From positions 372,001 to 436,000 of the forward strand of contig LCZK01000009.1 of NCBI GenBank assembly GCA_001025035.1: 64,000 nucleotides of DNA, read 5' to 3'. The position numbers and the translations under genes are program-made. This document shows positions 39,936 to 47,661 of the stretch, in pieces (positions within the stretch are counted from its first letter, which is position 1; each line of letters opens with the position of its first letter). The notes below the pieces were generated by a model. That model did not search any database. It saw nothing but the letters and a program-made list of their open reading frames with translations, and was not told the origin of the DNA. Origin of the DNA: Actinobacteria bacterium IMCC26207 (GTDB lineage: Bacteria > Actinomycetota > Acidimicrobiia > Acidimicrobiales > Microtrichaceae).

Positions 39936-40177
39936 GGCTCCTCGTTGATCAAACTCCTCGTGGTGACATCTAGCCCCTCGAGCTCAGCAGGCGTCTCCGG
40001 GCTTCGTCGATACGCCTCGGCGATCTGACGCCCTGTTCTCTGCCTGCGGTGTTCATCAATGATCCGCTCCAGTCCCATTCTGACGAGGTCAGATCGGCTA
40101 GATGCTGCCCCTTGGGCAACGAGTTCATCAACTTCGCGCATCAGCGCTTCATCTACACGAGTGACGAGTTGGGCCAT
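39929..40177 (-). CDS. Ribbon-helix-helix antitoxin of the MazF pair
   Basis: An 82-residue protein beginning MAQLVTRVDEALMREVDELV with SSRSDLVRMGLERI next, the strand-helix-helix of a CopG/Arc-type DNA-binding domain. The C-terminal half (AEAYRRSPETPAELEGLDVT) should wrap MazF. I chose the ATG at 40177; the earlier in-frame start at 40234 would read through the operator. It is likely to repress its own promoter through the palindrome at 40197-40215. Confidence 0.82.
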   Translation of the reverse strand: MAQLVTRVDEALMREVDELVAQGAASSRSDLVRMGLERIIDEHRRQRTGRQIAEAYRRSPETPAELEGLDVTTRSLINEEPW

Positions 40178-40196
40178 ACAGAAAGTATACCAATAT

Positions 40197-40215
40197 GTAT
40201 AGCAGATTACTATAC
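40197..40215. promoter_or_regulatory. Operator/promoter of the toxin-antitoxin operon
   Basis: GTATAG-N7-CTATAC, a perfect 6-bp inverted repeat, lies 20-38 nt before the antitoxin start. On the reverse strand a TATACT box (-10 form) lies between it and the start codon. This fits autorepression by the antitoxin. Confidence 0.5.
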
Positions 40216-40404
40216 ACTTGGAAGCGGATCGCACTGAATCCCCCGCCGTATCTGGCGAGCCAGGTCAATACCTGCAAGCCACCTCAGCAGATGGAGGGCA
40301 GTGTCACTACCTGCGAAGACCCCCGCAGAACTGATGAAGTCTCCGTCATCAACAAAGCATTCGTCATGTTTGACATCAACAGTTGGGTCGAGTCGATCCG
40401 ACAA
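40210..40404 (-). pseudogene. DJ-1/PfpI family protein, C-terminal remnant
   Basis: The reverse-strand frame reads DECFVDDGDFISSAGVFAGS followed by DTALHLLRWLAGIDLARQIR. This is the C-terminal strand-helix of DJ-1/PfpI (GATase-1-like) proteins, usually written D-x-G-x-x-x-T-S-A-G-x-x-A-G-x-D-x-A-L-H-L. The rest of the domain, with its nucleophile-elbow Cys, is missing: an in-frame stop lies just upstream and no start with a ribosome site is present. It is therefore a gene remnant of about 65 codons, beside the tRNA gene. Confidence 0.65.
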
Positions 40405-40431
40405 CAGTTCTGCAAGTCATAGGGCTCTGTC

Positions 40432-40463
40432 CGAACCCCGGTCCATTGCTAGACCGGGGTTCG
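40432..40463 (-). terminator. Strong stem-loop downstream of tRNA-Ala
   Basis: CGAACCCCGGTC and GACCGGGGTTCG form a perfect 12-bp stem with an 8-nt loop, 14-45 nt after the tRNA 3' end. No clear U-tract follows on the reverse strand, so it may stop transcription with help or protect the 3' end rather than act as a classic intrinsic terminator. Confidence 0.55.
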
Positions 40464-40476
40464 AATGAGGACCTTT

Positions 40477-40553
40477 TGGTGGAGGTGATGAGAATCGAAC
40501 TCACGACCTCTTCGATGCGACCGAAGCGCTCTAGCCAACTGAGCTACACCCCC
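40477..40553 (-). tRNA. tRNA-Ala (anticodon CGC), CCA encoded
   Basis: Read on the reverse strand: acceptor GGGGGTG pairs with CACCTCC, including the G3-U70 pair that marks alanine tRNAs; D-arm GCTC-AGTTGGCTA-GAGC; anticodon stem CTTCG/CGAAG with loop GTCGCAT (anticodon CGC); variable loop AGGTC; T-arm GTGAG-TTCGATT-CTCAT; discriminator A and an encoded CCA. All stems close without mismatch apart from G-U pairs. Confidence 0.95.
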
Positions 40554-40614
40554 AGGAAAGGAACCTTGACACTAGCCGGGGAAGGTCTTACCCAAGAAGC
40601 CGGCAAGGCTGGTG

Positions 40615-41250
40615 TTAGTTTGCGACTCGTCGAGGAGCTGGAGTTGCACGGCCGACGGTTGAAGTCTGCAGGCTGCTCGGAAGTGAGGAGGCAGGCACCA
40701 GGCCACTTCGTTGGGCTCTCTGCTGCACCATTCCGGCGGACTGATTTGCCTGATTGAGCAGGAAGACATAGCCAACAAGCAAAGCTGCTGACAGCATGAA
40801 CGGAACGAGGAAGACACTTCCGAAGGCAACGGTGCAGAGAAGAGTCAGCACTGCGATTGCACCAAGGACCACCAGAACATCCTGCCGACGGCGGCGCACC
40901 GAAGGAGAGATCTTCGCTGGAGAAGTCTGAGCCCCAGCAGCGTTTGATCGATCTCGAAGATCAATCACATTGCTTGAAGAAGTACGGGAGCTTGAGGAAT
41001 TACGAGCGTTCGAGGAAGTACGGGCGCTTGAGGAATTGAGGCTTGGGGAATTGAGGCTGACTGGGCGAGGCATTCCTGGCAAATCTGCGCCGCGACGGTT
41101 ACCCGACCGGTGTAGGACCGAAAGCTGATGATTGAACGAGCGGATCGAGTCAGTGCGGCGACCCACCGAGAGTTTGCGAAGGACCTCTGGAAGTAACACG
41201 ATGGCCCAAACAATTGCGAGACCTAAGAAGATCAACGTAGAGACATTCAT
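40615..41250 (-). CDS. GlpR/SepX-like membrane protein (cell-division associated)
   Basis: A 211-residue protein with one N-terminal helix (VSTLIFLGLAIVWAIVLLP), a basic RRTDSIRSFNHQLSVLHR motif, a long Ser/Arg/Asn-rich middle part built of short repeats, RRRRQDVLVVLGAIAVL-type double helix, and a Ser/Pro tail. This order (helix, R-R-x-D-S-x-x-x-F, disordered linker, helical hairpin) resembles actinobacterial GlpR/SepX, which binds the gephyrin-like protein and the division machinery. Nearby galU supports this, as glpR lies near galU in other actinobacteria; the gephyrin-like moeA is not present, moaC is in its place. Confidence 0.65.
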   Translation of the reverse strand: MNVSTLIFLGLAIVWAIVLLPEVLRKLSVGRRTDSIRSFNHQLSVLHRSGNRRGADLPGMPRPVSLNSPSLNSSSARTSSNARNSSSSRTSSSNVIDLRDRSNAAGAQTSPAKISPSVRRRRQDVLVVLGAIAVLTLLCTVAFGSVFLVPFMLSAALLVGYVFLLNQANQSAGMVQQRAQRSGLVPASSLPSSLQTSTVGRATPAPRRVAN

Positions 41251-41360
41251 TGAATGTTTCAGTCCTTTTCTTGAACCGAGGGCTCCGGCGGGAACAATCG
41301 ATTCAGCGAGTTGTGCGAAATGTAGCCCTGAGCGAGCTAGGTGTATTCAACGCAAACAAT

Positions 41361-41389
41361 ACTTTACGGTTTCAGGGCCAATGTTACAA
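41361..41389 (-). promoter_or_regulatory. Candidate promoter of the glpR-like gene
   Basis: On the reverse strand TTGTAA (41384-41389), 17 nt, then TAAAGT (41361-41366). The spacing is ideal and both boxes are close to consensus. It would give a leader of about 105 nt before the ATG at 41250. Confidence 0.35.
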
Positions 41390-41445
41390 GTAGCTTACGG
41401 ATTACATCAGTGTCATTCGAGCAATCGAGCAGGAAACCCTTGTTT

Positions 41446-41955
41446 CTAGGCGTCTTCGCCGGCCTCGCCCACGAGTTCAGATTGCCGCCGGAATGTTCCA
41501 GAACGGCCGCCGGTCTTCTCCCAGAGGGCAATCTCGCCAATGACCATTGCGCGATCCACTGACTTGCACATGTCATAAATGGTGAGGCAAGCGACCGTGA
41601 CGGCAGTCAGGGCTTCCATCTCGACGCCAGTGCGGTCCACGGTTTCTACCTGGGCCTCCACCTCGATAAACGAGTCCTCGATGCGAAAATTCACCAGCAT
41701 GGCGCCCATGAGCACGGGGTGACAGAGCGGAATCAGATCAGAAGCTCGTTTCGCAGCCTGAATTCCCGCAACGCGAGCCACGGACAACACATCGCCCTTG
41801 TTAATCGCTCCGCGGGCTACCAACGAGGTGGTGTCGGTTGTCATGTACACCCGACCCCTTGCAATGGCGCGACGGTGAGTGGGTTCCTTTGGAGTCACAT
41901 CGACCATGCGTGCACGGCCGAGCGGATCAAGATGGGTCAAGCCCCGGTCTGACAT
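41446..41955 (-). CDS. moaC: Cyclic pyranopterin monophosphate synthase MoaC
   Basis: A 169-residue MoaC. Signatures: LTHLDPLGRARMVDV at the start, ASDLIPLCHPVLM with active-site His, EVETVDRTGVEMEALTAV-like TVDRTGVEMEALTAVTVACL, and TIYDMCKSVDRAM. Together with MoaA it converts GTP to cyclic pyranopterin monophosphate, the first step of molybdenum cofactor synthesis. It is alone: no other mo genes are visible here. The ATG is preceded by TAAGCT at 6 nt, so the message is probably leaderless. galU lies upstream, 77 bp away, on the same strand. Confidence 0.96.
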   Translation of the reverse strand: MSDRGLTHLDPLGRARMVDVTPKEPTHRRAIARGRVYMTTDTTSLVARGAINKGDVLSVARVAGIQAAKRASDLIPLCHPVLMGAMLVNFRIEDSFIEVEAQVETVDRTGVEMEALTAVTVACLTIYDMCKSVDRAMVIGEIALWEKTGGRSGTFRRQSELVGEAGEDA

Positions 41956-41961
41956 AGGCGC

Positions 41962-41967
41962 AGCTTA
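41962..41967 (-). promoter_or_regulatory. Minus-10 hexamer TAAGCT, leaderless promoter of moaC
   Basis: TAAGCT, 6 nt (GCGCCT), then the ATG at 41955 on the reverse strand. No ribosome site is seen. Confidence 0.45.
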
Positions 41968-41997
41968 GTTGCAGCGCTTATCCCATGACATAGTCAG

Positions 41998-42036
41998 GTG
42001 AACACAGCACACGTGAACACAGTCAGAGAAACTCAG
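41998..42036. repeat. 15-bp tandem repeat after galU
   Basis: GTGAACACAG recurs at 41998-42007 and 42013-42022, with a third diverged copy (GAAACTCAG) reaching into the galU stop codon at 42033-42035. Period 15. Confidence 0.65.
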
Positions 42037-42914
42037 CACAGGCCTTCACGGTGAGCGACCTCTGTCAGGAAGGCACGGAACTCTGGTCCCAGGTCTTCAC
42101 GACGAAGCGCAAGTTCGACAGTGGCCCGTAGGTAATCGATCTTTTTGCCGATATCGAAACGGCCCTCGCTAAACACGTAACCAAACACGGGGCTCTTTCC
42201 GAGCAGCGCCGCAATGGCATCAGTCAACTGAATCTCGCCACCAACTCCTGGCTGCACATCTCCGAGTACATCAAAAATCTCTGGAGTGAACAGATAGCGG
42301 CCCATCACTGCAAGGTTTGAGGGTGCATCGGCAGGGTCGGGCTTCTCGACGATCTCGGTGATTTCACAAAGTGCACCATGGCAGTTTGAAACACCAGCAC
42401 AGCCATAAGAAGAGATGGACGCCTTGTCGACCTCCATGAGGGCAACAACCGAGGCCTCGTGCTCATCAAAGCTCTTAATCATGTTGGTGAGCACCGTCGA
42501 GTTCTCATCCATAATGTCGTCGCCAAGCATGACCACAAAAGGCTCATCACCGACATGCTTGCGAGCAACGGAAACCGCATGGCCCAGGCCGAGTGGCTCT
42601 CCCTGGCGCACAAAGTGAATGTCGGCTAGTTCTGCAAGCTCGACGACCTCGGCCAAGTCTCCCATTTTGCCCTTTGCTTTGAGCTGGTACTCCAACTCAA
42701 AGTTGCGGTCGAAGTGGTCTTCGAGACTGCGCTTGTTGCGGCCCGTGATGATCAAGATGTCGTCGATTCCGGCTTTCACGGCCTCTTCGACCACGTACTG
42801 GATCGCTGGGCGGTCAACCACTGGAAGCATCTCTTTGGGTTGTGCCTTAGTAGCTGGAAGAAAGCGAGTTCCAAGACCTGCTGCTGGAATGACTGCTTTC
42901 GTTACTCGGCCCAT
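42033..42914 (-). CDS. galU: UTP--glucose-1-phosphate uridylyltransferase
   Basis: A 293-residue nucleotidyltransferase. PAAGLGTRFLPATKAQPKEM is the nucleotide-binding signature with the catalytic Lys, VDRPAIQYVVEEAVKAG follows, and VEKPDPADAPS and GRYLFTPEIFDVL are conserved sugar-side motifs. It makes UDP-glucose for cell-wall and surface glycans. It is the first gene of a minus-strand group with moaC and glpR-like. Ribosome site GGAG lies about 10 nt before the ATG. Confidence 0.97.
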   Translation of the reverse strand: MGRVTKAVIPAAGLGTRFLPATKAQPKEMLPVVDRPAIQYVVEEAVKAGIDDILIITGRNKRSLEDHFDRNFELEYQLKAKGKMGDLAEVVELAELADIHFVRQGEPLGLGHAVSVARKHVGDEPFVVMLGDDIMDENSTVLTNMIKSFDEHEASVVALMEVDKASISSYGCAGVSNCHGALCEITEIVEKPDPADAPSNLAVMGRYLFTPEIFDVLGDVQPGVGGEIQLTDAIAALLGKSPVFGYVFSEGRFDIGKKIDYLRATVELALRREDLGPEFRAFLTEVAHREGLC

Positions 42915-43081
42915 GAGTTACTCCGATGTTCGGGTTGGCAGAAGTCTGATTCTGCTCGTGAGGTGAAGGTTACAGAGGTGATGGTAACTAGCGTCTTTGT
43001 AAATTCAACCTTCTTTTGCCAAATTGTTGACAATTGCCTAGTGGTCGGGAATCAGCTCGCTTGACCGGCATTCTGAAGCGC

Positions 43082-43095
43082 AGAAGCCGGCTTCT
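43082..43095. repeat. Perfect 14-bp palindrome AGAAGCCGGCTTCT
   Basis: A spacer-free palindrome in the 296-bp region between the divergent galU and fmdB-like genes, about 115 bp before the fmdB-like start. A TTGACA box lies upstream at about 43028. Beyond these the region holds nothing I can name. Confidence 0.4.
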
Positions 43096-43210
43096 TGGGA
43101 AGCTTGGACTGCAGGCGTTATCATCAATGCTCCTGCAGGGAGATTGCCAGCGCCTGACCTACCGGTGCCCTCCCCTCAATCAGACCAATCCCCTAGGTGG
43201 AGAGCCTCAG

Positions 43211-43609
43211 ATGCCCGTATACGAATACCGCTGCAAGAACTGTGCGCATCAGTTCGACATCCAGCAATCATTCTCTGACGACTCACTCACAGTCTGCCCG
43301 GACTGCGGCCAAGCCGAACTTCGCAAGGTGTTTCAGCCAGTAGGAATTACGTTCAAGGGCTCGGGCTTTTACAAGAACGACAGTCGCTCAGGATCCTCTG
43401 ATTCAGGATCTTCGGGGTCATCTTCAACAAGCTCATCCTCGGCAAGCTCAGACTCATCAGGCACAGACTCATCAAGCACTGGATCATCAAGCACTGGATC
43501 ATCAAGCTCTGATTCCTCGAAGAGCAACTCCGGGTCTAGCTCCAGCTCGGGTGGATCAAGTGATAAACCTGCAGCAGCAACGCCGACAAAGACCAAAGCT
43601 ACCGACTAG
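43211..43609 (+). CDS. FmdB-family zinc-ribbon protein with long Ser-rich tail
   Basis: A 132-residue protein. Residues 1-45 are the FmdB zinc ribbon: PVYEYRCKNCAHQFDIQQSF and VCPDCGQAELRKVF, with four Cys in two CxxC knuckles. The rest is Ser/Gly/Thr-rich, made partly of 15-bp repeats (SSSTGSSSTGSSS), and ends in a Lys/Thr tail. I chose the ATG at 43211, where the ribbon begins (GGTGGAGA upstream). FmdB proteins are thought to be regulators; the role is unsettled. Confidence 0.9.
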   Translation: MPVYEYRCKNCAHQFDIQQSFSDDSLTVCPDCGQAELRKVFQPVGITFKGSGFYKNDSRSGSSDSGSSGSSSTSSSSASSDSSGTDSSSTGSSSTGSSSSDSSKSNSGSSSSSGGSSDKPAAATPTKTKATD

Positions 43610-43635
43610 CGGCCAAACAGCCTGGGGGTACAGAC

Positions 43636-44067
43636 GTGAATGATCAGGACCAAACGCAGGACTCAGGTATCGGGGCTGTGGGTTGGATGCGCTCTGTGGT
43701 TATCGATGCGCATGACCCAGTGCTCCTTGCCCAATTCTGGTGCAACGTGCTCGACGTAGAAATTGTCGAGAGCGAAGCAGACTGGGTTCAACTCAGCCCC
43801 GACCCCGGGGGAACCTTCTTTGCTTTCCAGCCCAGCACTGCGCCAAGGCCAGAGTCACTTGTTGCTCGACCAGATATTGAAGTGACTGACATCGACCACG
43901 CCCGAGACCGCATCATCGAACTAGGCGGTTCCTACGTGCGAACGATTCAGGAACTCAAGGGTGACCACCACTATGTGATGGCAGACCCTGAGGGTAACGA
44001 GCTGTGCTTAGTCCAACCGCTGCCACCGGAATTGGCTCGGCCTCGTTGGGGCGACCAAGCAATCTGA
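43636..44067 (+). CDS. VOC family (glyoxalase-like) protein
   Basis: A 143-residue protein of the vicinal-oxygen-chelate fold. The repeats are seen in VGWMRSVVIDAHDPVLLAQF with FWCNVLDVEIVE, and in DIEVTDIDHARDRIIELGG ending MADPEGNELCLV, where the Glu is a usual metal ligand. It resembles the Glyoxalase_6 group, whose substrates are mostly unknown. GTG start behind GGGGGTA. The TGA stop overlaps the ATG of the COQ4-like gene (TGATG). Confidence 0.85.
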   Translation: MNDQDQTQDSGIGAVGWMRSVVIDAHDPVLLAQFWCNVLDVEIVESEADWVQLSPDPGGTFFAFQPSTAPRPESLVARPDIEVTDIDHARDRIIELGGSYVRTIQELKGDHHYVMADPEGNELCLVQPLPPELARPRWGDQAI

Positions 44068-45107
44068 TGGGACGCTTTGTCCCTCCCGAGGAAGACCAAG
44101 TCAAACCGCTCTTTAGTGCAGTACTTGGAGCGCTCACGTGGAGCGGTGACGGACCAACCGAGCTGCAACTGGACTTGTTGCAATCTCTGCTCAACGCGTT
44201 TGCCTCGGGGCCTGCTCAGGTGGTCCGCGAGTTCTCACCCAGTTCCCCCGAAACGGCGCGTGCCGAGCTTGGGGATACGCACTTGCTCAAGCAGTGCGTC
44301 AACTTGGTGAGCATCTTGGAATTCACCATGCATCCCCTACCAGTAGGCCTAGAAAAGCATGCGGAGCAGTACCTACATGAACTGGGGACTGAATCCAGGT
44401 TCCTAGATATTCTGAGAGATACATCCGAAGAGCACATGCTTAGGCTCCATGCCGATCTGATGCGGAACTCGTGGTACACCGAGCAGACCATCAAGGGAAT
44501 CTTCACCGGCAACATGGGAGAACTTCTGCGGTCAAAGCTTGCTTACTACTCGATTGGAAGAGACGAAGCGCTAGCGGCAAAGTGGGAAGGGTTACGAGAC
44601 TGCCCCGAAGGATCTTGGGGCCATGGTGTTGCGCAGTTCTACGACATGCACGAGTTTGCGTTTCCCGGCGAGCCGACTGGGATTTATGAGATCGGCGCCT
44701 TGCATGATTGGGTTCACGTGCTCACCGATTACGACACCTCACCCGAAGGTGAGATTGACGTATTTGCCTTTATCGCAGCAACCATGGATGACCCAAGAGG
44801 GTTTACTCAGTTCATCTTCACCTTGGCCCTTTTTCAGAATGCAAGCGTCACCACCGTGGGCGGCAAAAAGGTCATGATCGCCAGATCTGACACGCTCTCG
44901 GATGCAGGCGCTAGCGATCACCTTGCCGATGCGTTCTGGCGCGCCGGTCAGTGCAGTGCAGATCCAATGGGCGGAGTCGACCACTTTGCGCTTGCGAACA
45001 CACCCCTGCAGGAACTGCGGGAGCGCTGGAATATTCCTCCGAAGACGTACCCATCACCTGGAGCGCTCGATACTGCGAGCAACAACTCGCAACTGCTTTC
45101 TGACTAG
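44067..45107 (+). CDS. COQ4-like protein
   Basis: A 346-residue protein. Residues 213-229 read HDWVHVLTDYDTSPEGE, fitting the COQ4 metal motif HDxxH-x11-E exactly (His 213, Asp 214, His 217, Glu 229). Helical surroundings (DVFAFIAATMDDPRGFTQFI) also fit. In yeast and mammals COQ4 supports ubiquinone synthesis; bacterial relatives are little studied and this organism probably uses menaquinone. The N-terminal 150 residues look like a separate helical domain. I chose the start coupled to the VOC gene. The stop shares the bases CTAG with the stop of the convergent MFS gene. Confidence 0.72.
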   Translation: MGRFVPPEEDQVKPLFSAVLGALTWSGDGPTELQLDLLQSLLNAFASGPAQVVREFSPSSPETARAELGDTHLLKQCVNLVSILEFTMHPLPVGLEKHAEQYLHELGTESRFLDILRDTSEEHMLRLHADLMRNSWYTEQTIKGIFTGNMGELLRSKLAYYSIGRDEALAAKWEGLRDCPEGSWGHGVAQFYDMHEFAFPGEPTGIYEIGALHDWVHVLTDYDTSPEGEIDVFAFIAATMDDPRGFTQFIFTLALFQNASVTTVGGKKVMIARSDTLSDAGASDHLADAFWRAGQCSADPMGGVDHFALANTPLQELRERWNIPPKTYPSPGALDTASNNSQLLSD

Positions 45108-46507
45108 CTCGCTGGAGTTGGAGCATCAGCAGGTGCGCCAGGGTTTCGTCCGCTGCTCGCCGCGGCAGCAATTGCCATACCGAGCAGGGAGACCAGAACA
45201 ATCACCCAGGAGGCGCGCTGTAGCCCGGCAGTGAAATCCTGGTCCTGTGTGGTGGTGCTCCCAGAGGAGGGAACTGAAACGGCCATACTGGCGATTGCAA
45301 CACCCGCTGCCACACCCACGTTGCGCAGCGAAGTCAACAAACCCGAGGCAACCCCAGCGTCGACATCTGGAACCGCAGTCATGGCCGCAGTGGTGGACAC
45401 GTTGTAGGCAAGGCCTTGGCCGATACCGGACAGCGCCATGGCCACGATCACAAGACCAATTTTGCTGCTGGCTCCTAGCTGCGTCAGTGCGACAAAGGAG
45501 ACAGCAATCAGAAACATTCCCAGCATCATCGGTGCTCGCATACCAGCGAACTTCACGACCCGACCCGTCAGGGCACCCATGATGGCGAAGGGAACGGAGT
45601 AGGCCAAGAAGACAATCCCTGTCATGGCGGCAGACAAATTGCGGACATCTTGAAGCCAAAAGGTCATCAAGATATTGATTGCCCCGAATCCCCAATTAGC
45701 GAAGAAAGCAACCGCAACTGGGGGACGATACGCACGGGCATGCACAATCGCCGCCGCAATAAGTGGTTGGGCCGAGAATCGCTGCTGCAACACAAATACG
45801 CCAAACAGCGCGACACCGAATGCAAGCGGCCCAAGCACCGAGGGGCTCTGCCAGCCCTTCATTCCAGCCTCTTGCAATCCATAAATCACACAGGTGACCG
45901 AAGCAGTTGCGAGCAGGGCTCCGACAAGGTCGATTGGTCGCTTATCCCCGAATGATTCGGGCACGTAGCGAAGGATCATGAGGAGCGCAGCAAGCAGGAC
46001 AGGCAGGTTGAGCGCAAAGAACCAGCGCCAACCAAGTGTCGCTACTAACAGTCCGCCGACCACCGGTGCGGCAGCCGCGGCGGTACTTCCGATGGCGCTC
46101 CACATGCCAATCCCCCAGGCCCGACGGTCACCAGTGAACGAAGTACTGACCACCGATAGCGATGCAGTCATAAAGAGCGCCGTTGCGAAGCCTTGAATCA
46201 CGCGAGCAATGATCAGCACATCGAACACAGGAGCCGTCGCAGCAAGCAGGGTGCCGACCGAGAACACCAGTACGCCGATCACCAACATCCGTTTGCGTCC
46301 ATAGAGATCAGCAGCCCGGCCAGAAACCAACAGCGGTCCCGCCGCTCCCAACGCGAATGCGTTAATCACCCACCCCGTGCTACTCGCCGGAACATCGAGC
46401 TCACGGCCAATGTCGGGTAGCGCAACGGCAACGCCAGAAAAGTCGATACTGAGCACCACAAGCGGCAGGGCAACAGCAATCAAGATGGCAGTGGTGTTCC
46501 GGCTCGA
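45104..46507 (-). CDS. MFS transporter, drug:H+ antiporter DHA2 type (14 TM)
   Basis: A polytopic exporter of about 467 residues with 14 hydrophobic segments. Family motifs: VALPLVVLSIDFSGVAVALP (helix 1 with the DHA2 Asp), GWVINAFALGAAG, SGRAADLYGRKRMLVIG (motif A) and VIQGFATALFMTASLSVV (motif B/C region). These export drugs or metabolites. The start is uncertain: I prefer the GTG at 46507, where homology begins; 46576 is an earlier in-frame GTG that adds a Cys-rich, unlikely leader. Convergent with the COQ4-like gene. Confidence 0.88.
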   Translation of the reverse strand, partial: SSRNTTAILIAVALPLVVLSIDFSGVAVALPDIGRELDVPASSTGWVINAFALGAAGPLLVSGRAADLYGRKRMLVIGVLVFSVGTLLAATAPVFDVLIIARVIQGFATALFMTASLSVVSTSFTGDRRAWGIGMWSAIGSTAAAAAPVVGGLLVATLGWRWFFALNLPVLLAALLMILRYVPESFGDKRPIDLVGALLATASVTCVIYGLQEAGMKGWQSPSVLGPLAFGVALFGVFVLQQRFSAQPLIAAAIVHARAYRPPVAVAFFANWGFGAINILMTFWLQDVRNLSAAMTGIVFLAYSVPFAIMGALTGRVVKFAGMRAPMMLGMFLIAVSFVALTQLGASSKIGLVIVAMALSGIGQGLAYNVSTTAAMTAVPDVDAGVASGLLTSLRNVGVAAGVAIASMAVSVPSSGSTTTQDQDFTAGLQRASWVIVLVSLLGMAIAAAASSGRNPGAPADAPTPAS

Positions 46508-46622
46508 CACAGTGATGAAGAGTAGAACAGGAGCCGAGGCGAAACAGTGGCCACGAGCAGAGCAGCACTGACACACTGAAGGCCATGACCACCGTCCGGA
46601 ATGCGCTCAGGGGCACAACCCC

Positions 46623-47636
46623 ATGAAGGAATTCTCACAGGCAGAGGCTGAGCAAGTCCTGAGTCTGGCGCCTTCAACTCCGAGCGACCTTGGGTTGTTC
46701 AGCTCAAACACCCTCTTTGGGCAGCCGGGAATTTATCCGGATGGCCCACCAATGCAACCCGCTGTCGGCGCGCCCTTGAACGAGCAGCAGGCCGCTGCGA
46801 CGCTGGCCGATCTCCTTCAGCCGGAAATTGCCGGCGAGATGATCAAATTGTTTGCTGATCCAGAACTGCAAGCTCGAGTCCCCGACCCAAGCGTTCGCGC
46901 AGCGCTGCTATTGCTCAGCGGTGGGCCAGCGCAGGCAATGCTCGATGCATTCCTGCAAGGTGAGACCGAGGTACTTCGTCTTGGCGTGGGCATTCCCGAT
47001 GGAGAGGGGCGCGTCATCGGGTTTGAGGTTGAGGAGTCTGAGCAGTCGCGGCGTGTGCTCAATACTCGTTACGAGTCGGAACACCCAGCGTTCATCGCAC
47101 CCTCGCTAGCGCACGCACTTTGTCATCACGGAGATCGCGCCAGCAACGCAGAAGAAGCAACCCTTCACGGCATATTGGGCGCAGTTCATGCTTGGCTCTT
47201 AGCTAGCAACCCTTCACTCAGCGCCGCAAGGACTGAACTTTCACGTCGGCAAGCCTCGCTCACCATCACTTTGTTGAACGCTCGAAGCCCCGGTTCTTGG
47301 TTGGCCTCGGTGCGTTGCCCAGAAGGGCCCGGCACTATCCCAGAAGGCAATCCGATTCTGCAATGCCCAGACTTATGGAGCATCCCCTTTACTTCTCGTG
47401 CCGATTCAGATTGTGACCTCGCTCTACCGGTGCCAGTACAACAAGCCTTGGCCTGCTTGGCCTCAGAGTCAGCTGCTGCAGTACCCGGGCGCTACTCAGA
47501 CTCACTCGGCGAGTGGCTCACAGCGAACCTAGGACGGGGCAGGTTCTTTGGCGCAGTCCCACGCGCCCAAGCCGGCTGGGCGCTCGGCTTACTCAACCGG
47601 GGAGGCGCCCCCGAGCCCACGAACAACGAGAACTGA
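46623..47636 (+). CDS. Conserved hypothetical protein with a His-rich motif
   Basis: A 337-residue soluble protein I cannot place. The first third is helical (LNEQQAAATLADLLQPEIAG). The middle contains APSLAHALCHHGDRASNAEE, followed by HGILGAVHAWLLASNP; the cluster of His, Cys and Glu could bind a metal. The last part (RCPEGPGTIPEGNPILQCP, LWSIPFTSRADSDC) has several Pro/Gly turns. No signal peptide. It is divergent from the MFS gene and 25 bp upstream of map, so it may be expressed with map. Confidence 0.7.
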   Translation: MKEFSQAEAEQVLSLAPSTPSDLGLFSSNTLFGQPGIYPDGPPMQPAVGAPLNEQQAAATLADLLQPEIAGEMIKLFADPELQARVPDPSVRAALLLLSGGPAQAMLDAFLQGETEVLRLGVGIPDGEGRVIGFEVEESEQSRRVLNTRYESEHPAFIAPSLAHALCHHGDRASNAEEATLHGILGAVHAWLLASNPSLSAARTELSRRQASLTITLLNARSPGSWLASVRCPEGPGTIPEGNPILQCPDLWSIPFTSRADSDCDLALPVPVQQALACLASESAAAVPGRYSDSLGEWLTANLGRGRFFGAVPRAQAGWALGLLNRGGAPEPTNNEN

Positions 47637-47661
47637 TTCGATCTTCTAACATGGGGTTCCC

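Noticed and set aside
40178..40234. Upstream start for the antitoxin (101 aa version)
   Set aside because: It would translate the palindromic promoter region and adds a Cys/Tyr-rich leader not seen in ribbon-helix-helix antitoxins.
40456..40466. GGTTCGAAT-like string resembling a tRNA T-loop next to tRNA-Ala
   Set aside because: It is one arm of the 12-bp stem-loop; no other tRNA parts surround it, so neither a second tRNA nor an attachment-site copy.
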